Positions 1 through 11,851 of a stretch of 64,000 bases of DNA are shown one piece after another (position 1 is the stretch's first letter; each line of letters begins with the position of its first letter). The stretch covers positions 78,539,461-78,603,460 of the forward strand of contig CM050447.1 of assembly GCA_027563935.2 (NCBI GenBank), written 5' to 3'. Below the pieces are notes generated by a model that saw only the letters and a program-made list of their open reading frames with translations, was not told the DNA's origin and did not search any database. The position numbers and the translations under genes were made by a program. This stretch comes from Costus lasius (lineage: Eukaryota > Streptophyta > Magnoliopsida > Zingiberales > Costaceae).

Positions 1-424
1 GTATGAGAATATTTAATTTCGCTTGAGATATTGATACTGAAAGTTAAGCCATGAGAGTGATTTAAACATTCTTTGTCAAGATTTACATATTTTAAAACAC
101 TGAATAGCAAGTCACGAGATTGAAGGTTGTTCAGTGTTAATTGTCGTTGCAAGAGCAAGGCAATTTCCTTTAAAAAGTAAATTTCATCTTTATCATGTTA
201 AATATAAATTAACGAACACTTATTTTTGTCTAGTTGTTGAAATTAATGAAACCCTAGTCCCAACTTCCTATCTCTGATAATCCGTACACTTTCCGATCGT
301 TGGCTTACATCATATTTGATTTGTTTAGCTAGTGAGAAAATAACTATTCAGTACTTAACATGTAGGTCTCTGTGGTTCGATATCTTTTATTACTTTGAGT
401 ATCAGTGCACTTGCGGACATAACA
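1..424 (+). repeat. Element A, 5' LTR (3' part only)
   Basis: This is the last 424 bp of an LTR whose start lies left of the window. It ends in GCACTTGCGGACATAACA, matching the ends of the other Athila-type LTRs here (GCACTTGCGGACACAACA in B), and is followed at once by AGTTTTTGG and a tRNA primer site. The AGTCCCAACT and GTTCGATATC segments also occur near the U5 end of LTRs F and D. Confidence 0.88.
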
Positions 425-430
425 AGTTTT

Positions 431-447
431 TGGTGCCGTTGCCGGGG
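431..447 (+). other. Element A primer binding site (tRNA-Asp)
   Basis: The 17 bases match the complement of the plant tRNA-Asp(GTC) 3' end (TGGCGCCGTTGCCGGGG) with one change, C to T at the fourth base. It lies 6 bp after the LTR, the usual distance for minus-strand priming. Confidence 0.9.
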
Positions 448-615
448 ACCTTAGTTTTGTTAATATCAAAGTAATTGATAATATTGCTAGACTAAGCTTG
501 TTTTTAGTTTTATTTTCTATTTTTTATTTTTCTTTGAATCTTTAGAAGCTGTGAAATATTTCTGTTTTTTGTTATTTTTTGAAATTCTAAGTTTGTTTGA
601 TCTTTCTACTTGTGT

Positions 616-2248
616 ATGCGTAGGACCCTTAGGTCAAGACCACTAGTTCCTTTTGATCCTGAAATTAATAAAACTCTTAGGTTGCACAGGAAACTCAGAT
701 TTGAAGAGAAGAAGGAAGAAGAATTGATCATGGTTGAAAGAAGATCACTTCGAAATTATGCAGCACCGAATCCATAAGGGATTCACTCTAGTATAGCTAG
801 ACAAGCGATTGAGGCTAACAACTTCGAAATCAAACTAGCCTTTCTATCTATGATACAGTGGAATCAGTTTGGAGGATCACCACTTGAGGATCCTAATCAA
901 CATCTAGCTCATTTTCTTGAATTTTGTGGCACCATTAAGATTAATGGTGTATCTAGTGATGCTTTGAAACTAAGATTATTTTCTTTTTCTCTTAGGAACC
1001 GAGCACAAGCGCGGCTACACTCTCAACCAACTGGAACATTCACCACATGGGATCAACTTTCAAGAGCCTTCTTGATGAAGTACTTCCCACTAAGTAAAAC
1101 GATCCAGTTGAGAAATCAGATCACTAGCTTTGCATAGAGGGATAGCGAGTCATTGAGTGAAGCATGGGAGCATTTTAATGAATTAAAAGGAAGTGCCCTC
1201 ACCATGGCTTGGAAAAATGGGTTTTGATTCATACTTTCTATAATGATTTACTTTATAATACCCATCTCATTGTTGATGCTGCTGCAGGAGGAGCTCTCAT
1301 GAACAAGACCATTGAAGATGCTTTTACTTTGATTGAGGAGATGACCCTGAACCATAACCAGTGGACCACTGAGAGAGGAGTAATATATCGTGCTCCATAT
1401 GGTAAGAATGAGAATGAAGGATAGCGTACCTTGGTAGAAAAGGTAGACTCTTTGGTTAATAGATTTGATTCTTTTCATATGCAAACTGCTATGGTTTCAT
1501 CTTCTGTTACCTGTGAAATATGTGGAAACTAAGGTCATTACTCTAAAGAGTGTAAAGTTATTGCTGATCAGGGTGTAGAACAAGTAAATGTTGTAGGGGG
1601 TTACAATCAAGGTAGAAATAATGACCCTTATTCTAGTACATACAACCTTGGATGGAGGAATCATTCAAATTTATCTTGGACGGGTAACAATAATGCAGGG
1701 GGACAGGTAGAGAATAGAGGATATCAACACAGGCAACAAAATCAAAATCAGCCCCATAACTCTAATTTAGAATCCATGCTTGAAAAATTCATGTCAAATC
1801 AAAATCAGAAATTTGAAGAACTTAGGAATGAGATTATGTAGCAAAAGGATACAATTAATCAGCTTACTTCTCAGGTAGGATCTTTAACAGCGCACAATAA
1901 AATTCTAGAAAACCAAATAGCACAACAAGCCAGCACATCTTATAGACCCCCAGGGAAATTGCCTACTAAACCTGAACTGAACCCTAGGGAACATTGCAAT
2001 GCTACTAGGAGTGGGAAACAATCAGATGAACCTAAGGGTAGACCTGATGATGAGGAGGAAGAGCATGTCATTGAACCTAGCAGTGAACAAGTCTTAGAAC
2101 ACTACCTGCACATGTGCAGTCCCATACTAGTTCACCACCTCATAAGGGTGATGAACCTAAAGGTGATGAGCCATGTCAGTCTGATGTTCCTAGACCTAGT
2201 TCACCTACTCCATATAGGCCACCTATACCTTTTCCCCATAGACTAGTT
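616..2248 (+). pseudogene. gag: Element A gag (Athila-type Ty3/gypsy), broken
   Basis: This is the capsid and nucleocapsid region of an Athila-type element. The start is the ATG at 616 (MRRTLRSRPLVP), which aligns with the gag starts of B (42243) and J (63996). The retrotransposon-gag core follows (QFGGSPLEDPNQH; FTTWDQLSRAFLMKYFP), then a CCHC knuckle around 1520-1560 (CEICGN, stop, GHYSKEC) and a coiled-coil stretch with LTSQVGSL. It is dead: in-frame stops occur in NP-stop-GIHSSI, at 1135 and inside the knuckle, and there is a frame change near 1210. Several stops replace CAG/CAA codons seen in the other copies, which fits C-to-T decay. Confidence 0.88.
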
Positions 2249-3993
2249 CAAGCTAAGTTAGATAAGCAATTTGGAAAGTTTCTTGTTGTTTTGAAAAAGC
2301 TTTATATTAATATTCCTTTTACTAATGTTTTGTCTCAAATGCCCACTTATGCTAAGTATATGAAAGAAATATTGTCTAACAAAAGAAAAATAGAGGACTA
2401 TGGTACTGTGGCATTAACTGAGGAGTGTAGTGCTATCATTCAAAACAAATTACCACCGAAAGTAAAGGATCCAGGTAGTTTTTCTATACCTTGTTTGATT
2501 GGGAGTATGAATTCTGACTGAGCCTTATGTGATCTTGGAGCTAGTGTAAGCCTAATGCCTTTATCTGTTTGCATGAAACTAGACATGGGAGAGCCGAACC
2601 AACTTCTATATCTTTGCAACTCGCTGATCATTCAGTTAAGTATCCTATTGGGATTCTTGAGGATGTTCCAATCCAGGCTGGTAAGTATTTTGTTCCAGTG
2701 GATTTTGTAGTTTTAGAGATGGAGGCAGATGTCAAAATTCCTATCATACTTGGTAGACCGTTCTTAGCTACAGTAGAGGCAATTATTGATGTAAAGAATG
2801 GTAAACTCACTCTTAATATGGGTGATAACAAAATTGAGTTTGATTTGAGTGAATCCATGAAGAAACCATCATATGCTGGATCTTGTTGTAGTATTCATGC
2901 TATGGATGACATTGTTTATGATTTTAATGCTTTATTTGATGAACTATCTGATTCTAACTTTGACTCTGATTCTAGTTCTAATTCTGATTCTAAAACTCAT
3001 GATTTATTAGACTACACTGTTTGTGAATTTCTTGGACTCAATTCTACTTACCCTGTTATTATTGATACACAGCTTAATGAAAGAGAGACAGATTTGCTTC
3101 AAATGGAGTTGAGGATTCATAGGAAGGTAATTGGGTACTCTATTGATGACTTGAAGGGAATTAACCCGTCTTTTTATATGCACAGAATTCTTATGGAAGA
3201 GGAACACAAACCACATGTTGATTTTCAAAGAAGACTTAATCTCTCTATGAAAGAAGTTGTAAAGAAAGAGGTTCTAAAATTACTTGATGCAGGTATTATC
3301 TATCCTATCTCCGACAGTAAATGGGTAAGTCCTTTTCATTGTGTTCCTAAGAAAGGGGGTGTAACTGTTATGAAAAATAAAGATGATGAATTGATTCCTA
3401 TTAGGACAGTAACTAGTTGGCGCATGTGCATAAATTATAGGAAATTTAATGCAACCACTAGGAAGGACCACTTTCCCTTACCTTTTATTGATCAGATGGT
3501 TGAGAGATTTGCTAATCATTCTTACTTCTGTTTCTTAGATGGGTATTCTGGATTTTTCCAAATTCCCATTCATCCAGAAGACCAAGATAAGACCACTTTC
3601 ACCTGCCCATATGGTACTTTTACTTATAGAAAAATGCCTTTCTATTTGTGTAATGCACTTACTACTTTTTAGAGGTGTATGATGGCTATATTTTCAAATT
3701 TTATTGAGGATTTTATGAATGTTTTTATGGATGACTTTTTTGTATAAGGTTTTTCTTTTGATGATTATTTGGCTAACTTATTTCGAGTTTTGCAATGGTG
3801 TGAAGAAACTTATCTTGTGCTGAACTGGGAAAAGTGTTATTTCATGGTTAGGCAGGGGATAATTTTGGGACACCTAATTTCAGAAAAAAGGATAAAGGTT
3901 GACAAAGCCAAAGTTGCAGTGATTGAGAAGTTCGAGCCGTCCAATAAAGTCAAGGAGATCAGAAGTTTTTTTTAAGACATGCAAGATTCTACC
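2249..3993 (+). pseudogene. pol: Element A pol, protease and reverse transcriptase, truncated
   Basis: The retropepsin active-site motif DLGASVSLMP is at 2531, just after an in-frame stop. The reverse transcriptase follows from about 3090, with FLDGYSGFFQIPIHPED, FTCPYGTFTYRKMPF and the catalytic VFMDDF at 3721-3738. Stops occur at 3670 and 3745. A long Asp/Ser-rich linker (2940-3000) separates protease from RT, as in B. RT homology stops at about 3993, right after the thumb motif RSF-RHARFYR. RNase H and integrase are absent and unrelated GC-rich DNA begins, so the element was truncated or interrupted here. Confidence 0.88.
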
Positions 3994-4960
3994 GATGATT
4001 CTACGGACGCCCTCACCGATGCCATCGTAGCTACGCCGAGCCGAGGAAGAAGACATTGTCGAACTAGAAACGCAGGAGTACCTTCGACATCGCACTGCCA
4101 CACAACCACCCACTAGACATCGAAGAGGTGGCTGGGATTCACCGCCGACTATCGAACCGAGGTGGACGAGGGAGATGGAGACAAGAGCACAGGAATCGCC
4201 GATAGCGGAGCAACCGTTAGAGCAGAGACGACCAACACGTTCACAGGGAGAGTGAGTGTCAGTGATGAAAACCCATTCGAACGTCGCCTATACGGCGTCG
4301 TTTCGACTGTTGTCACTAGCTCGGCCGTCAAGTGGATGAACCCACATTCGCCACCTGGATCCACGTTGACAAGTCGCTCATGGGTGGTGCCAGTCTGGCA
4401 TCCACATCAATGTTCACCTCACTCGTCGCCCGTTACACCACGTGCACGCCACGTGGCCGCCGCTGGCTAGAACCAACATCGCCCATTGGAGCTGAGTCAT
4501 CCACGCAGCGTCACCACCCATCGTCGCCAACTACCGTCTACCATGCGACGTCACCACCTGTCATCGCCAGCTGCCATCTACCACCCGGCCGACAATGGTA
4601 TGGACGAGGACCTCGCGCCGCTCATCCGTTTGCTCCGGAGGACGACGGTTCGCCGCTCGAGCCATCGTCTGTCATTCCCTCGTTACGCGAAGCACTCGAC
4701 GATTGCCGGGACTCCACACGTCGCTACCGCGCCGCTCGAGGTCCCCAGATTAGCATGCGTTGTAGGAAACGAGTCGCCCGCCGCTCGTTCCACGTGCTAG
4801 AGATCTCGCCAGGAAAGAGAGCTCTTTCTCCTCCTGCGTGCTCCACATGTCGAGCCACCTGTCGCCGGCTGCTACAGAGCTCGAAGCAGACGCCATTGGT
4901 CGCGAACGATGCCGCTGCCCAAACCACATTCGTGAGTCCTAATCATTGTTTGCGCTGAAA
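3994..4960. other. GC-rich block of unknown origin
   Basis: About 970 bp of GC-rich, CpG-rich DNA sit between AT-rich flanks. Open frames on + (4162-4470, 4332-4958, 4486-4800) overlap one another and look like by-products of high GC. I recognise no domain, terminal repeat or target duplication. It starts exactly where element A's RT is cut off, so it may be part of another transposon or captured gene DNA. The C-terminal half is rich in His, Ser, Pro and Arg, with no convincing codon bias in one frame. Confidence 0.4.
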
Positions 4961-5460
4961 TTTGGGCTGATTTTGACCCGGTCAATAGCCTAGTTGATTG
5001 GTCCATATCGGGCCCTAATGTTTGGGCTTAACATCTAGTATAATTATTATAAAATGATGGTTATGTCCTATAATTCAAATGAATGTTGATTATGTTCTTG
5101 GTCCGTGACTGCAAGCATGAGGGGTGCATTTTATAGGGAACTGATCTCTGTAGAAATTTTAAGGCATCTAAATTGTTTACTTGCATAACATATACTAGTA
5201 ATTGGATTAAACTAGATATCATAGTGGTAACATTGCACCGAAATCCACAGGTTTTTCCCTTTCTAATCCAATGGATCACCTGGACAAGAATTAATTGCCA
5301 AGATTCAACCAGTGAATTGAAATCTATTGGCAGTAGCAGCTGATCATGTGTAACTGACTGCAGCCCTCACTTCAATCCTCTAACAACATCAACTTATAAT
5401 TTGCATCAACAACTAATTCTTAGCACGACCAATCCAGAAGACAACGATTAACATGCTTAA
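4961..5460. other. Intergenic, downstream of the LRR gene
   Basis: About 500 bp of AT-rich DNA with no convincing ORF or repeat. It is the 3' flank of the minus-strand malectin/LRR gene, and its polyadenylation signal should lie here. Nothing else is recognised. Confidence 0.6.
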
Positions 5461-7719
5461 TTAGTATAGTTTGGACAGTAACGTCAAACCAAACAAGAGA
5501 GAAAGCGCAGGCAGGACCAGATTGCTGCTGTCCTTGATCGTTAAAGTTGCGGAGGATGAAGACATCTTCCCTCTAGGCAAGTTTGGTGTGTTATTGGTGC
5601 TGCCGGATCCGTCGCATGCCTTGTGGCCGTCCGAGGAAGACAAATCTGGGTTGCCACAAACCCTGCATAACATCATATAATACATGCATTCTTTAATTAA
5701 CTTCATTTCCCTTCAATGCAACTTCGTGCCTACTCACGTCAATTTGATATTGTTGTTCTTCGAGATCGAGGATGGTATTGTTCCATTCAATTTGTTGTTC
5801 GCCAAGTTGCTATACATATACATGAAAAATTCGACAAGCAGCAGCAGGATGTAATGGTTATGATTAATTTTACATAGGAAGAGATCATAGAGATACAGTT
5901 AAGTGGTAAGAAATCCATTCATTAATTAAGCTTACAGCTCTTTTAACTGCGGCAGTTTGCCAAAGAACTCTGGAACTTGCCCAGTGATACTGTTGTTGCT
6001 CAAGTCTCTGTCAAAAGAAAGAATGGAGAACATGAATGTGAATGTGTGTGTGTATATGCAGTAGTAGATCATACTTACATGGTTTGGAGCGCAGTCATAG
6101 TGCTCAAGTCGGGGAGATCACCAGAGAGACCATATCCACTAAGATATCTGCATGAATATGACATCAACTATACAAGATCAAACAATCTATATATCTTTAA
6201 TTTGTCAGACAAAGTAATTATAATGATTTACAGGCTTACAGTGCGGTAACTCGTGGAGAAGTGGAATCAGAGCTGCAACCCACCCAATCAACATTGAACG
6301 TAGCTGGGAGGCAAGGATCACCGCTCCAATCACCCAGCACAGTAAATTTATCTTGCAAAGCTATCAAACCTTCCACTGCATGCGAGCTTACTGATCTTAG
6401 TTATTTAATCATACATGTTGCGTACATTTTAATTTCGCACAAAACTTTGATTCAAGTAATTAAAATATTACCGTCGGATGCATCGGTTCCGTTGCTGAGC
6501 CCATCTCGCGCGACGAAGACCTCCATCGCACTAACGATCGGCGGCAGAGTGGCTTCCTTGGTGGCGGTCAAAATGATCGTGGTGTTTGCCGTGGCGGCCG
6601 CCACTGTGACGAGGTACTCGACTGCGCTTTGGTAGCGCGGGCTGATGGCGGCGGCGACAAGTTCGCTGCTCACGTAGATCTGGAAGATGCGGCTGTCGCT
6701 GGGGCTGAGCTGAGTCATCTCGGCGAAGTAGACGTTGACATAGGCGGGGACGGAAGTGACGGTTGGCAGCATGGCGAGAGGGAGGATGATGCCGGTGGCC
6801 ACGTTGTCGGTGGTGATGGCGTTGAGGAGGACGTCGGCCGGAGGTTTGTCCTTAACGGTGGTCGGATCCATCACCGTGGTGTCGCTCTTAATGGCAATCA
6901 ATCCGTTGGAAGCCACCACGGGCTCCCATATTCGATCGTAATCATCACTTGGATATCTAATGTTCATAATTATGAAACCTGCTTAAAGAAAACTTTTTTC
7001 TTTTTTCAGATGATTAACCTACACTCTTACCTCACAACTCCCGGGGCAGCAAACGCCAGCCTAGCCCTGAGGAACAACGCGGAGGTGGTATAGTCTACGT
7101 CGTCGTACATGCCCGCCTCCAGCGTCCTCACCGCGATCGCCGACACGAACGGCAGCTGTCCGGGCTCCGTCTGGGCCACGCAAACCGCCGTACCCACCGC
7201 GAACACGTCATACACCGCCTCGAAGTGCACCGGCTCCTCAGCCGACGTCACCACCGTCGCCCAGCTGTTGGCGTCGAACTGCAGCGCGAAGGTCGGCGGC
7301 GCCGCCTTTTTGTCGTAGTTGCCGTAGAAGAAGCTCGCCCGGACCAGGACGCGCCCACCGCCGGCCATCGGGATGGGGTAGCAGTTCTTCTTCCGCGACT
7401 AGAAGACCCGGAGCGTCCGCATTGTCTCCGAGACGGAATCCGGATTCTCGACGACGTGGTTCTCGCCGTTGCTGACGTAGGAATCGTCTGTCTCCCATTC
7501 AATGCCGTTGCCATCCTTGTACGAACTGGCTGCGCCGCAATCTATGCTGGTGAAATCTGCGCGGAAATTTTGATAAGATGGCCGAGAGTGGAAACATAAA
7601 AAGAGGTTTTGTTTTAACTTTATCTTAGTTAAGCTTCTAAACTTACTAGAATCAGCTGAGGCTGATGAAACAAGGAAGGGTAGGATGAGAGGGAGAAGAC
7701 GATGGAATTTTGTAGTCAT
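5461..7719 (-). pseudogene. Malectin-like domain/LRR protein without kinase, eight exons, one nonsense codon
   Basis: Exons by GT-AG borders: 7719-7647, 7556-7031, 6956-6472, 6375-6240, 6147-6079, 6007-5936, 5809-5738, 5662-5461. They sum to 1635 nt, which is 544 codons plus TAA, in one consistent phase. The protein has a signal peptide (MTTKFHRLLPLILPFLVSSASA), a malectin-like domain (FTSIDCGAASSY, RASFFYGNY, RYPSDDYDRIW), the WSGDPCLP hinge and three LRRs, two of them on 72-nt exons with phase-2 introns (DLSNNSITGQVP, NLANNKLNGTIP). It ends in a hydrophobic tail (LVLPALSLLFGLTLL) with no kinase, suggesting a GPI or membrane anchor. Such proteins resemble the extracellular part of LRR-I receptor kinases and sit at the cell surface. 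An in-frame TAG at 7399-7401 (codon 77) sits in a conserved stretch before RKKNCY, so this allele should be null unless it is read through or is a sequence error. Splice sites are intact, so the loss looks recent. Confidence 0.88.
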
Positions 7720-7773
7720 TTTCGAGCTCAATTTTCATATGCAATATCCATCTAAACGATCAGACTCTCTGCA

Positions 7774-7780
7774 TATTTAT
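7774..7780 (-). promoter_or_regulatory. Candidate TATA box of the malectin/LRR gene
   Basis: The minus strand reads ATAAATA here, about 55 bp before the ATG at 7719. That places transcription start some 25-30 bp before the ATG. This is inferred from position and sequence only. Confidence 0.4.
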
Positions 7781-7845
7781 GCAATGCATCAATCAAGTTA
7801 GATCATGACAAGTCCACATTACTTTAATATTAATTTTAGAAGACC

Positions 7846-8433
7846 TTGACTTAGTTTTTAACAGAAAAAGTGCAAGTTGGTCTGACAGATCTCAGCTGAT
7901 GAACTGCGCTGTAGAGAGTTGACTTGAGGACAGTCAAGCGCGCAGAGGTTACTTGTTACGTTGCTTGACTAGAACACTTTGACTTCGTTATACACGGCAC
8001 ATATATAATCAGTGTATGTAGAAAAAAAAATAGATGGTCAAATTAGTTTCACTTGCATGAAAAGATTTGCCATTAATTAAACAAGCCTGCCTCGTGATTC
8101 GAGGATAAATGGACTCAGAATTTCACATGCCCTCAATTAATGTATGCATTTGCAAAAAGGTAGAACAGTCAACAAAATACGCGTAGAGCTTATCCGTTAT
8201 ATCTGTCAACGATACAAACCGAGGAATGGAAATGAAACGTGAATGAGAACGCACGTAATTTCGAAGCATAATTACAAGTGTTCATGTCATTTGAGGATTC
8301 TTGGATGTTGTATTCGCTTCATCACGTAGTAAATAAGTACATTAATTGATGCTGCCTATTATGCGTTGACTAACAAGTCTTGCCTTGAAAGCCTAATTTT
8401 CAACGATTGTGTTATTTCCTTTAACAAAGTCAA
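7846..8433. promoter_or_regulatory. W-box cluster upstream of the malectin/LRR gene
   Basis: Nine copies of TTGACY occur on the two strands within 588 bp: 7846, 7919, 7932, 7965, 7979, 8036, 8167, 8366 and 8428. Under one is expected by chance. TTGACY is the core bound by WRKY transcription factors, which control defence and senescence genes, including many malectin/LRR receptor genes. Binding is inferred. Confidence 0.5.
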
Positions 8434-8654
8434 ACTTGTGTTCGTTATCACTTCGTTGATCCGCGCGAGAGCTAGCGAAAAAAGCAAATGCACAAACTCC
8501 TAGATTAATTTGATTGCAAATGAGATGATTGTTAATCACTTCTTTAAATGTCTCAAAGGGGTGGAGGATAAAAAAAACAATACTTGGTTATGCAAATTAT
8601 TTTTAGCCGAATGTGTTAGTAGTTCAACTAGTAAGAACTTTAGTTATTAATAAC

Positions 8655-8705
<51 letters not shown>

Positions 8706-9681
8706 GATTCTTGACAAAGGTTTAAACTTGTACATAATAAATTCCAAGGAAAAATCTATAAATTAATGAAGAGAGCTAAGTGACACAAAGAAAGGTGTCA
8801 TTTTTACACATGACAAGTGATCTAAGTCAAGCCATAGAGAAATATCGCTCATCATCTTCATGACTAATCTTAATGCAAAAAGGTGAATCTATATGTTAAT
8901 TTGCAATATATGATGTGGATGAATAACATGAATATAAGTATGTATATACATACGTATAAGAATATAATGGAATGCACTAATTTTCAAAATAAAAAGCATA
9001 AGATAGCTATTAAAGTCAACAGCTAAATTAATATAAATCCTTCAAAACATCACTTTGGTTTGTATGGTGGAACAACCAATAGTAATTGCTTGAGAATCTT
9101 ATTTTGTGTAGATCTTATACCCCTATTACCATAATTAATTATCACATAACTATTAGGCAAAACTATGATCACAAATACTTGTTACATGTATTTATTTTAG
9201 AAGTGGAAATAAAATAAAGGATGATGCCAATGCTCATGAAAGAAACTTCACCTTGCTTGATTTATCTTTCGCATGATTGTGCTTATATGTTGTGCTATGT
9301 TAGATTTGTCTATTTTGTTTTTTTTTTATTTGGTGTAATTTGATATATCCACATTTAAAATGCAATGGAGTTGTATCTAACACAAACTTTACATAGTTAT
9401 GGTGATAAGACATGATGCTTTGTTGTATCGATTCGGTTGATATATGCTTGTCTCTTTGTGAATATTTTTGTGAATTGACGTATATTGTCCTCTGATAACT
9501 TGGAACTTGTAAGATCATCAACAGGAAAAGGATCCAAGGAAAACTCATCCAAGTATGCATAAGATACATGCCTAAGCATTGTAAATTTGAGCAAATATTT
9601 ATTGAATAGTTTTTATATTGGAAATCAGTGTACCTATATCAACTTGATCATGGAAATTCCAAGAAAATAGTCAAGTGGTAT
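8434..9681. other. Intergenic AT-rich region
   Basis: About 1.25 kb with no recognised gene. Two overlapping minus-strand frames at 9300-9594 (65 and 89 codons) have no family resemblance I can name and no splice or codon support. An AT microsatellite lies inside (separate entry). Confidence 0.55.
8659..8699. repeat. (AT)n microsatellite
   Basis: A 41-bp uninterrupted AT run, about 20 repeats, 940 bp upstream of the malectin/LRR start codon. Probably length-polymorphic. Confidence 0.97.
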
Positions 9682-10140
9682 TAGACCTGACAATTCGGAT
9701 CAGCGGGTCATAAACGGGTCATGTTAACTATGACCTGTGGTCCGATTAAGCCAACCCGAACATGATTCATTTAATTAATTGGGTTAAACTTTCTAACATA
9801 AACACGACTCGAATATAATTGAGTTAAACCGACATGACCTCAATAACTTGTTTATCATTTATATTTTAAACATAAATAACAAATTGATAAAAATTCTATT
9901 AATATTAATAAAACTTTGGGCTTATATGTAGGCTGAAATCTGGGTTAAAAGATAGTTAGAAGATATTTCGGCTTATGGGCTAGCAATGAGAATTAAGTGA
10001 GTCTATATTTAAATTTTTTATATATAAATATATAATGTAATTGGTTAAGCGGGTCAATCCGTTTACAACCTAACACGACCCGATTATTTTTGGGTCATAA
10101 ACAGGTTGACCTATTTTGTAAAATCGTAAAATCAACATTA
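9682..10140. mobile_element. hAT-like non-autonomous element, one-ended relic
   Basis: The left end reads TAGACCTGACAATTCGG followed by GCGGGTCATAAACGGGTCATG. It aligns with the right end of the intact hAT element at 19095-20841 (inverted: TAGAGCTGGCAATTCG, then AAACGGGTCATG). Subterminal GGGTCA/TGACC motifs recur at about 9745, 10050-10075 and 10095-10110. No matching right TIR or copy of the flanking 8-mer AGTGGTAT was found, so the right end is lost or decayed. There is no transposase. Confidence 0.6.
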
Positions 10141-10239
10141 TGAAAAAACATAAAAATAACTATCATAAAATTGACGTTCATAAACTTCGGATCTTCGAAT
10201 AAACAATCATCATAATAAACAATAACATAAACAAGTACC

Positions 10240-10591
10240 TGATGCGGAAGACATCATGATCGAAGAAAACAGAGGAATTACTAGATCTCTAGTAATTGAT
10301 TTCTCTCACTTGATCTCCCTTCTAATACAAGTCTCGATAGAAAGGACTTACTTACGTGTGTATTTATAGAGATAGAGAGAGGACCAATTAATACATCTGT
10401 TTCATTTAAAACGTAACGTCTATCACGTTACCATTAATAAATGTTGATGGCATTAATTTCACTATTAATGCTATAATTTAAAACGAACCAAAAAGGCGGG
10501 TAATTAATTTTACCGTTAAAGATGTATAGCCGTTATTAAGGTCATAAATCTGACATTAGTTTGACCATTAATTAGGGCCATAAATATTACA
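10240..10591 (-). repeat. Copia element G, 3' LTR
   Basis: On the minus strand the LTR starts TGTAATATTTATGGCC at 10591 and ends CTTCCGCATCA near 10240, about 350 bp. It follows a polypurine tract, AAGTGGGAGAA, typical of Ty1/copia. The left edge is less certain because the 5' LTR is not in the window for comparison. Confidence 0.65.
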
Positions 10592-11851
10592 TTCTCCCAC
10601 TTGGCCTGATATTCCAACACATAATTTAATAGTGAAAACATTAAGCGCGCATACATCCAATCAATATCATTAACATAATATACCTCAACTTAATAAATTC
10701 ACATAATGCGAGTTATGGCCGTCGTACACTGTAGCATTATATACTTCCTACCATATACCATAACATTAGTAATTTAATAAGTTAGGTATCATAAGTGATA
10801 TAAATATCATGATGGTCCACATTAGTGTCTCATAGACATTTTATCTTTCTTGTTCGATGTCAATTAGGTGTACACAAACATAATGAACAAAAAAATTAAC
10901 AATAAAGTCAGAAACATATTATTGAGCACAAGAGTGTTAAAACATCATTATAATTAATCATTATTACAACCAACACCCATTCTTTGAACATGTTCTTTAA
11001 ATATCCTTGGTTGTAATCCTTTAGTTAAAGGATCTACAATCATGAGTTCTGTCTTAATATGTTCAATACACACTCTTTGTTTTTGAACTTCTTCCTTCAT
11101 AGCAAAATATTTAACTCCATATTTTTTGCACCTCTAGATTATTTATCATTATTGGAGAAGAAAACTGCTACAGAATTATCACAATAAATTTTCAGCGGCC
11201 TAGAAATAGTATCAACAATCTCCAGCCCTGAAATAAAGTTTTGTAGCCATAATGCATGAATTGTAGCCTCAAAGCATGCTACAAACTCTGCCTCCATAGT
11301 GGATGAAGTAATAACAGATTGTTTGACACTTTCCCATGAAATTGCTCCTTCTGCTAGTAGGAATAAATAACCAAACATTGACTTTCTACTATCAATGCAT
11401 CTAGCAAAGTCTGAAGCCGAATACCCAATTACTTCTAATGGATTAGATTTTCTATAAATGAGCGTATAGTCTTTCGTTTCTTGAAAATAACTCATTACTT
11501 TCTTTGCAGCTTTCTAATAGTCAATACCATGATTACTTTGATATCTCCCAAGCATTCCAACTGCAAAGCTAATGTCGGGTCTTGCGCATGTTTGCAAATA
11601 CATTAAACTGCCAACAACTAAAGAATATGGAATAGATCCCATTTCCTTTCATTCTACATCATTATTTAGACATTTCATAAGACTAAATTTGTCTCCCTTC
11701 TGAATTGGAACAATCCCTGGAGAACATTTATCCATATGAAATCTCTCAAGAATTTTCTTGATATAGTCTTTCTGAGACAATCCTACCAATCCTTGTGATA
11801 TATTCCGGAATATTGAAATTCCAATCACATAGGATGCCTCACTCATATCTT
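10592..11851 (-). pseudogene. pol: Copia element G, end of RT and RNase H
   Basis: This is the C-terminal part of a Ty1/copia polyprotein. At 11846-11649 it has SEASYVIGISIFRN and GLSQKDYIKKILERF, the end of RT. At 11495-11139 it has SASDFARCIDSRKSMFGYLF, AISWESVKQSVITSSTMEAEFVA and IYCDNSVAV, the copia RNase H. A frame change lies between the two blocks. The reading continues from 46075: the codons after FLSKNFE at 46.08 kb resume here, which shows one copia gene was split by element B. Confidence 0.9.

Noticed and set aside
4332..4958. 208-codon frame in the GC-rich block
   Set aside because: Overlapping frames of similar length exist, low-complexity composition follows from high GC, and no family resemblance is seen. 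It is kept only as an unexplained block.
6957..6978. Apparent one-base frameshift at the start of malectin exon 3
   Set aside because: Using the acceptor ending at 6957 (ATTAG) instead of 6979 gives VVRYPSDDYDRIW in frame and makes the whole coding length divisible by three.
5461..7719. Naming the gene as a full malectin/LRR receptor kinase
   Set aside because: The last exon ends with a stop after a hydrophobic tail, and no kinase motifs occur in the 500 bp downstream or in the GC-rich block.
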